Origin: Nocardioides euryhalodurans
GTDB lineage: Bacteria > Actinomycetota > Actinomycetes > Propionibacteriales > Nocardioidaceae
Reading direction: 5' to 3'
Assembly (NCBI RefSeq): GCF_004564375.1
Contig: NZ_CP038267.1
Coordinates: forward strand, 1,800,501 to 1,864,500
DNA length: 64,000 nt
Part shown: positions 62,464-64,000 of the stretch, in pieces
How the letters are laid out: every line of letters begins with the position of its first letter
Numbering within the stretch: position 1 is the first letter of the stretch
Program-made: the position numbers and the translations under genes
The notes under the pieces: model-generated
What the model saw: only the letters and a program-made list of their open reading frames with translations
Database searches by the model: none
Told to the model about the DNA's origin: nothing

Positions 62464-63761
62464 CCACCTTCACCCCCGAGCTGCGGCAGCGGGCCCACGA
62501 GGCGGTCCGGCCGGTACGGCTCGGCCGCGTCGCCGAGCTGATGGCCCTCCACCTGCGCGTGGTCGGCGTGTCCGCCGCGGTCGGCGACCTCGTCGAGGTG
62601 CGGGGCCCCGTCCCGGTGCTCGCCGAGGTGGCCGCCAGCGGTGCGGCCGGCCTGGTCTGCCTCCCGCTGGGCGACACCTCCGGCCTGCGGGTCGGCGACC
62701 CGGTGCACCACACCGGCGGACCGCTGCGCATCGGCGTCGGCGAGGCCCTGCGCGGACGCGTGCTCGACGGCCTCGGGCGTCCCGTCGACGGCGGTCCGAG
62801 CCTCGCCGGGCTGGAGCGGGTCGTCGTCGACCACCCTGCCCCGGCGGCCCTCAGCCGTCCCCGGATCGACCACCAGGTCGGCCTGGGGGTCCGGGCGCTG
62901 GACGCGCTCACCCCGTGCGGCCGCGGCCAGCGCATCGGCATCATGGCCGGGTCCGGCGTGGGCAAGTCGAGCCTGCTCTCGATGGTCGCCCGCGGCACCG
63001 AGGCCGAGATCTCCGTCATCGCCCTCGTCGGCGAGCGTGGTCGCGAGGTCCGCGAGTTCATCGAGAACGACCTCGGCCCCGAGGGCCTCGCCCATTCGGT
63101 GGTCGTGGTCGCCACGTCCGACGCCCCGCCGGTCGAGCGGCTGCGGGCCGCCTTCGTGGCGACCCGGATCGCGGAGTGGTTCCGGGAGTCGGGCCGTCAC
63201 GTCGTGCTGATGATGGACAGCCTGACCCGCGTCGCGATGGCCCAGCGCGAGATCGGGCTCTCCGCGGGTGAGCCGCCTGCCACCCGCGGCTACCCGCCGA
63301 GCGTCTTCGCGCTCCTGCCACGCCTCCTCGAGCGCGCGGGCACCTCGCCGGAGGGGAGCATCACCGGCCTCTACACGGTGCTCGTGGAGGGCGACGACCT
63401 CCACGACCCGATCGGTGACACCGCCCGCTCGATCCTCGACGGGCACGTCGTCCTCTCCCGCAGGCTCGCCACGGCGGGTCACTTCCCGAGCATCGACGTC
63501 CTCGAGTCGATCTCGCGCGTGACCTCCGCCGTGACGACCCCGGAGCAGCGGGCGGCCGCCGTACGACTGCGCCGGATGCTGGCCGCCCACCGGTCGGTGC
63601 GCGAACTGGTGGAGATCGGTGCGTACGTGCCGGGGGCCGACGCCGACGCGGACGCGGCACTCTCGCTGCTGCCGCAGATCGACGCCTTCCTCCAGCAGTC
63701 CATGGACGAGACCACGCCGGTCGCCGAGACCTGGCAGCGGCTGAGGGAGCTGGTGGCATGA
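62460..63761 (+). CDS. fliI: Flagellum-specific ATPase FliI
   Basis: A 433-residue hexameric ATPase that feeds subunits into the export gate. Walker A is GIMAGSGVGKSSLLS (about 160-174), Walker B HVVLMMDSLTRVAMAQREIG, and SAGEPPATRGYPPSVFALLP is the specific T3SS-ATPase stretch. ATG at 62460 overlaps fliH. It is followed by the fliJ start. Confidence 0.96.
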   Translation: MTTFTPELRQRAHEAVRPVRLGRVAELMALHLRVVGVSAAVGDLVEVRGPVPVLAEVAASGAAGLVCLPLGDTSGLRVGDPVHHTGGPLRIGVGEALRGRVLDGLGRPVDGGPSLAGLERVVVDHPAPAALSRPRIDHQVGLGVRALDALTPCGRGQRIGIMAGSGVGKSSLLSMVARGTEAEISVIALVGERGREVREFIENDLGPEGLAHSVVVVATSDAPPVERLRAAFVATRIAEWFRESGRHVVLMMDSLTRVAMAQREIGLSAGEPPATRGYPPSVFALLPRLLERAGTSPEGSITGLYTVLVEGDDLHDPIGDTARSILDGHVVLSRRLATAGHFPSIDVLESISRVTSAVTTPEQRAAAVRLRRMLAAHRSVRELVEIGAYVPGADADADAALSLLPQIDAFLQQSMDETTPVAETWQRLRELVA

Positions 63762-64000
63762 GCACGGGTCACCCGGACGCCGGGATGTTGGCCGTGGCCC
63801 GCGTCCGCGGCGTCCGCGAGCAGGACAGCCGGCTGGGGTTGCGACGCGCCCTCACCGAGGAGCAGGAGGCGGGGCACCGCGTGGCCCTGCTGGAGGAGCG
63901 GCTCGCCCGCAGCACGAAGACCGACGGCAGCGTCGCGTCCTACCTCGCGGTCCGGGCGTCGCACCAGGCGCTCGCGGCCGACGCGGCCCGGGCCCGCGAG
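63758..64000 (+). CDS. fliJ: FliJ-type flagellar export protein (3' truncated by window edge)
   Basis: The first 81 residues of a charged coiled-coil protein (RVRGVREQDSRLGLRRALTE, EEQEAGHRVALLEERLARST) in the fliJ position. FliJ binds the FliI ring centrally. ATG at 63758 overlaps the fliI stop (ATGA). The rest lies beyond base 64000. Confidence 0.8.
   Translation, partial: MSTGHPDAGMLAVARVRGVREQDSRLGLRRALTEEQEAGHRVALLEERLARSTKTDGSVASYLAVRASHQALAADAARARE

Overview
The window reads as chromosome of a motile, high-GC actinobacterium, most probably a Nocardioides or close relative (Nocardioidaceae). The grounds are the strong G/C third-position bias, many GTG starts, actinobacterial gene clusters (tatD-rpf-rsmA-ispE; the Mo-cofactor/divisome cluster with SepX/GlpR) and a large flagellar cluster with CsrA/FliW. 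Genus is inferred from gene content, not from a marker gene. Many genes have a TANNNT box 6-8 bases before the start codon, as expected for leaderless mRNAs, and this was used to choose several starts.

Layout. 1-5.4 kb: end of a polar amino-acid ABC importer, a hotdog protein, a thioredoxin/CstR-like repressor pair facing a tiny Cys-rich protein, VOC and Tam-like methyltransferase genes, and a MarR gene with its operator. 5.4-12.2 kb (minus): ABC-F ATPase, ispE, rsmA, rpf, tatD, rsmI. 12.2-19.2 kb: Pmt mannosyltransferase, a beta-propeller protein, a membrane protein, a secreted CocE/S15 hydrolase and a SurA-N lipoprotein.

19.3-25.8 kb is a genomic island. The 3' 44 bases of a tRNA-Ala(CGC) gene are duplicated in direct orientation at its far end. 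The island carries a one-direction cassette: an ECF sigma factor, a membrane-anchored putative anti-sigma/sensor, an exported vanadium-haloperoxidase/PAP2-type enzyme, lipoproteins and an amidase lipoprotein. No integrase is left. This cassette is the best candidate for an undescribed system in the window.

25.8-38.7 kb: SRPBCC protein, then sepX, rimJ-like, mog, moaC, moeA/glp and a eukaryotic-type UDP-glucose pyrophosphorylase (minus). Divergent from these are 5-formyl-THF cyclo-ligase, a penicillin-acylase homologue, FmdB, SAF and MscL genes; then an LCP cell-wall ligase with a 59-residue partner and a class-A beta-lactamase-like protein. 38.7-49.2 kb: tRNA-Arg(CCT), a GH16-fold protein without the catalytic motif, a saccharopine-dehydrogenase-like enzyme, DUF2277 and sirtuin genes, IdeR/DtxR, photolyase, a hotdog protein, a GH13 glucosidase, and a MarR/DHA2 efflux pair with a palindromic operator.

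49.2-64 kb is flagellar. A LuxR-type response regulator, then csrA, fliW, flgL, flgK and flgN (minus), then fliA, flagellin, fliD, fliS, a FliT-like gene, flgB, flgC, fliE, fliF, fliG, fliH, fliI and the start of fliJ (plus). The flagellin leader has a GGA-in-loop hairpin plus a GGA in the Shine-Dalgarno, the layout of a CsrA target. A 16-bp palindrome recurs before flgN/fliA and before flgB. Palindromic or tandem intergenic repeats occur at 5.4, 15.7, 32.0 and 45.4 kb.
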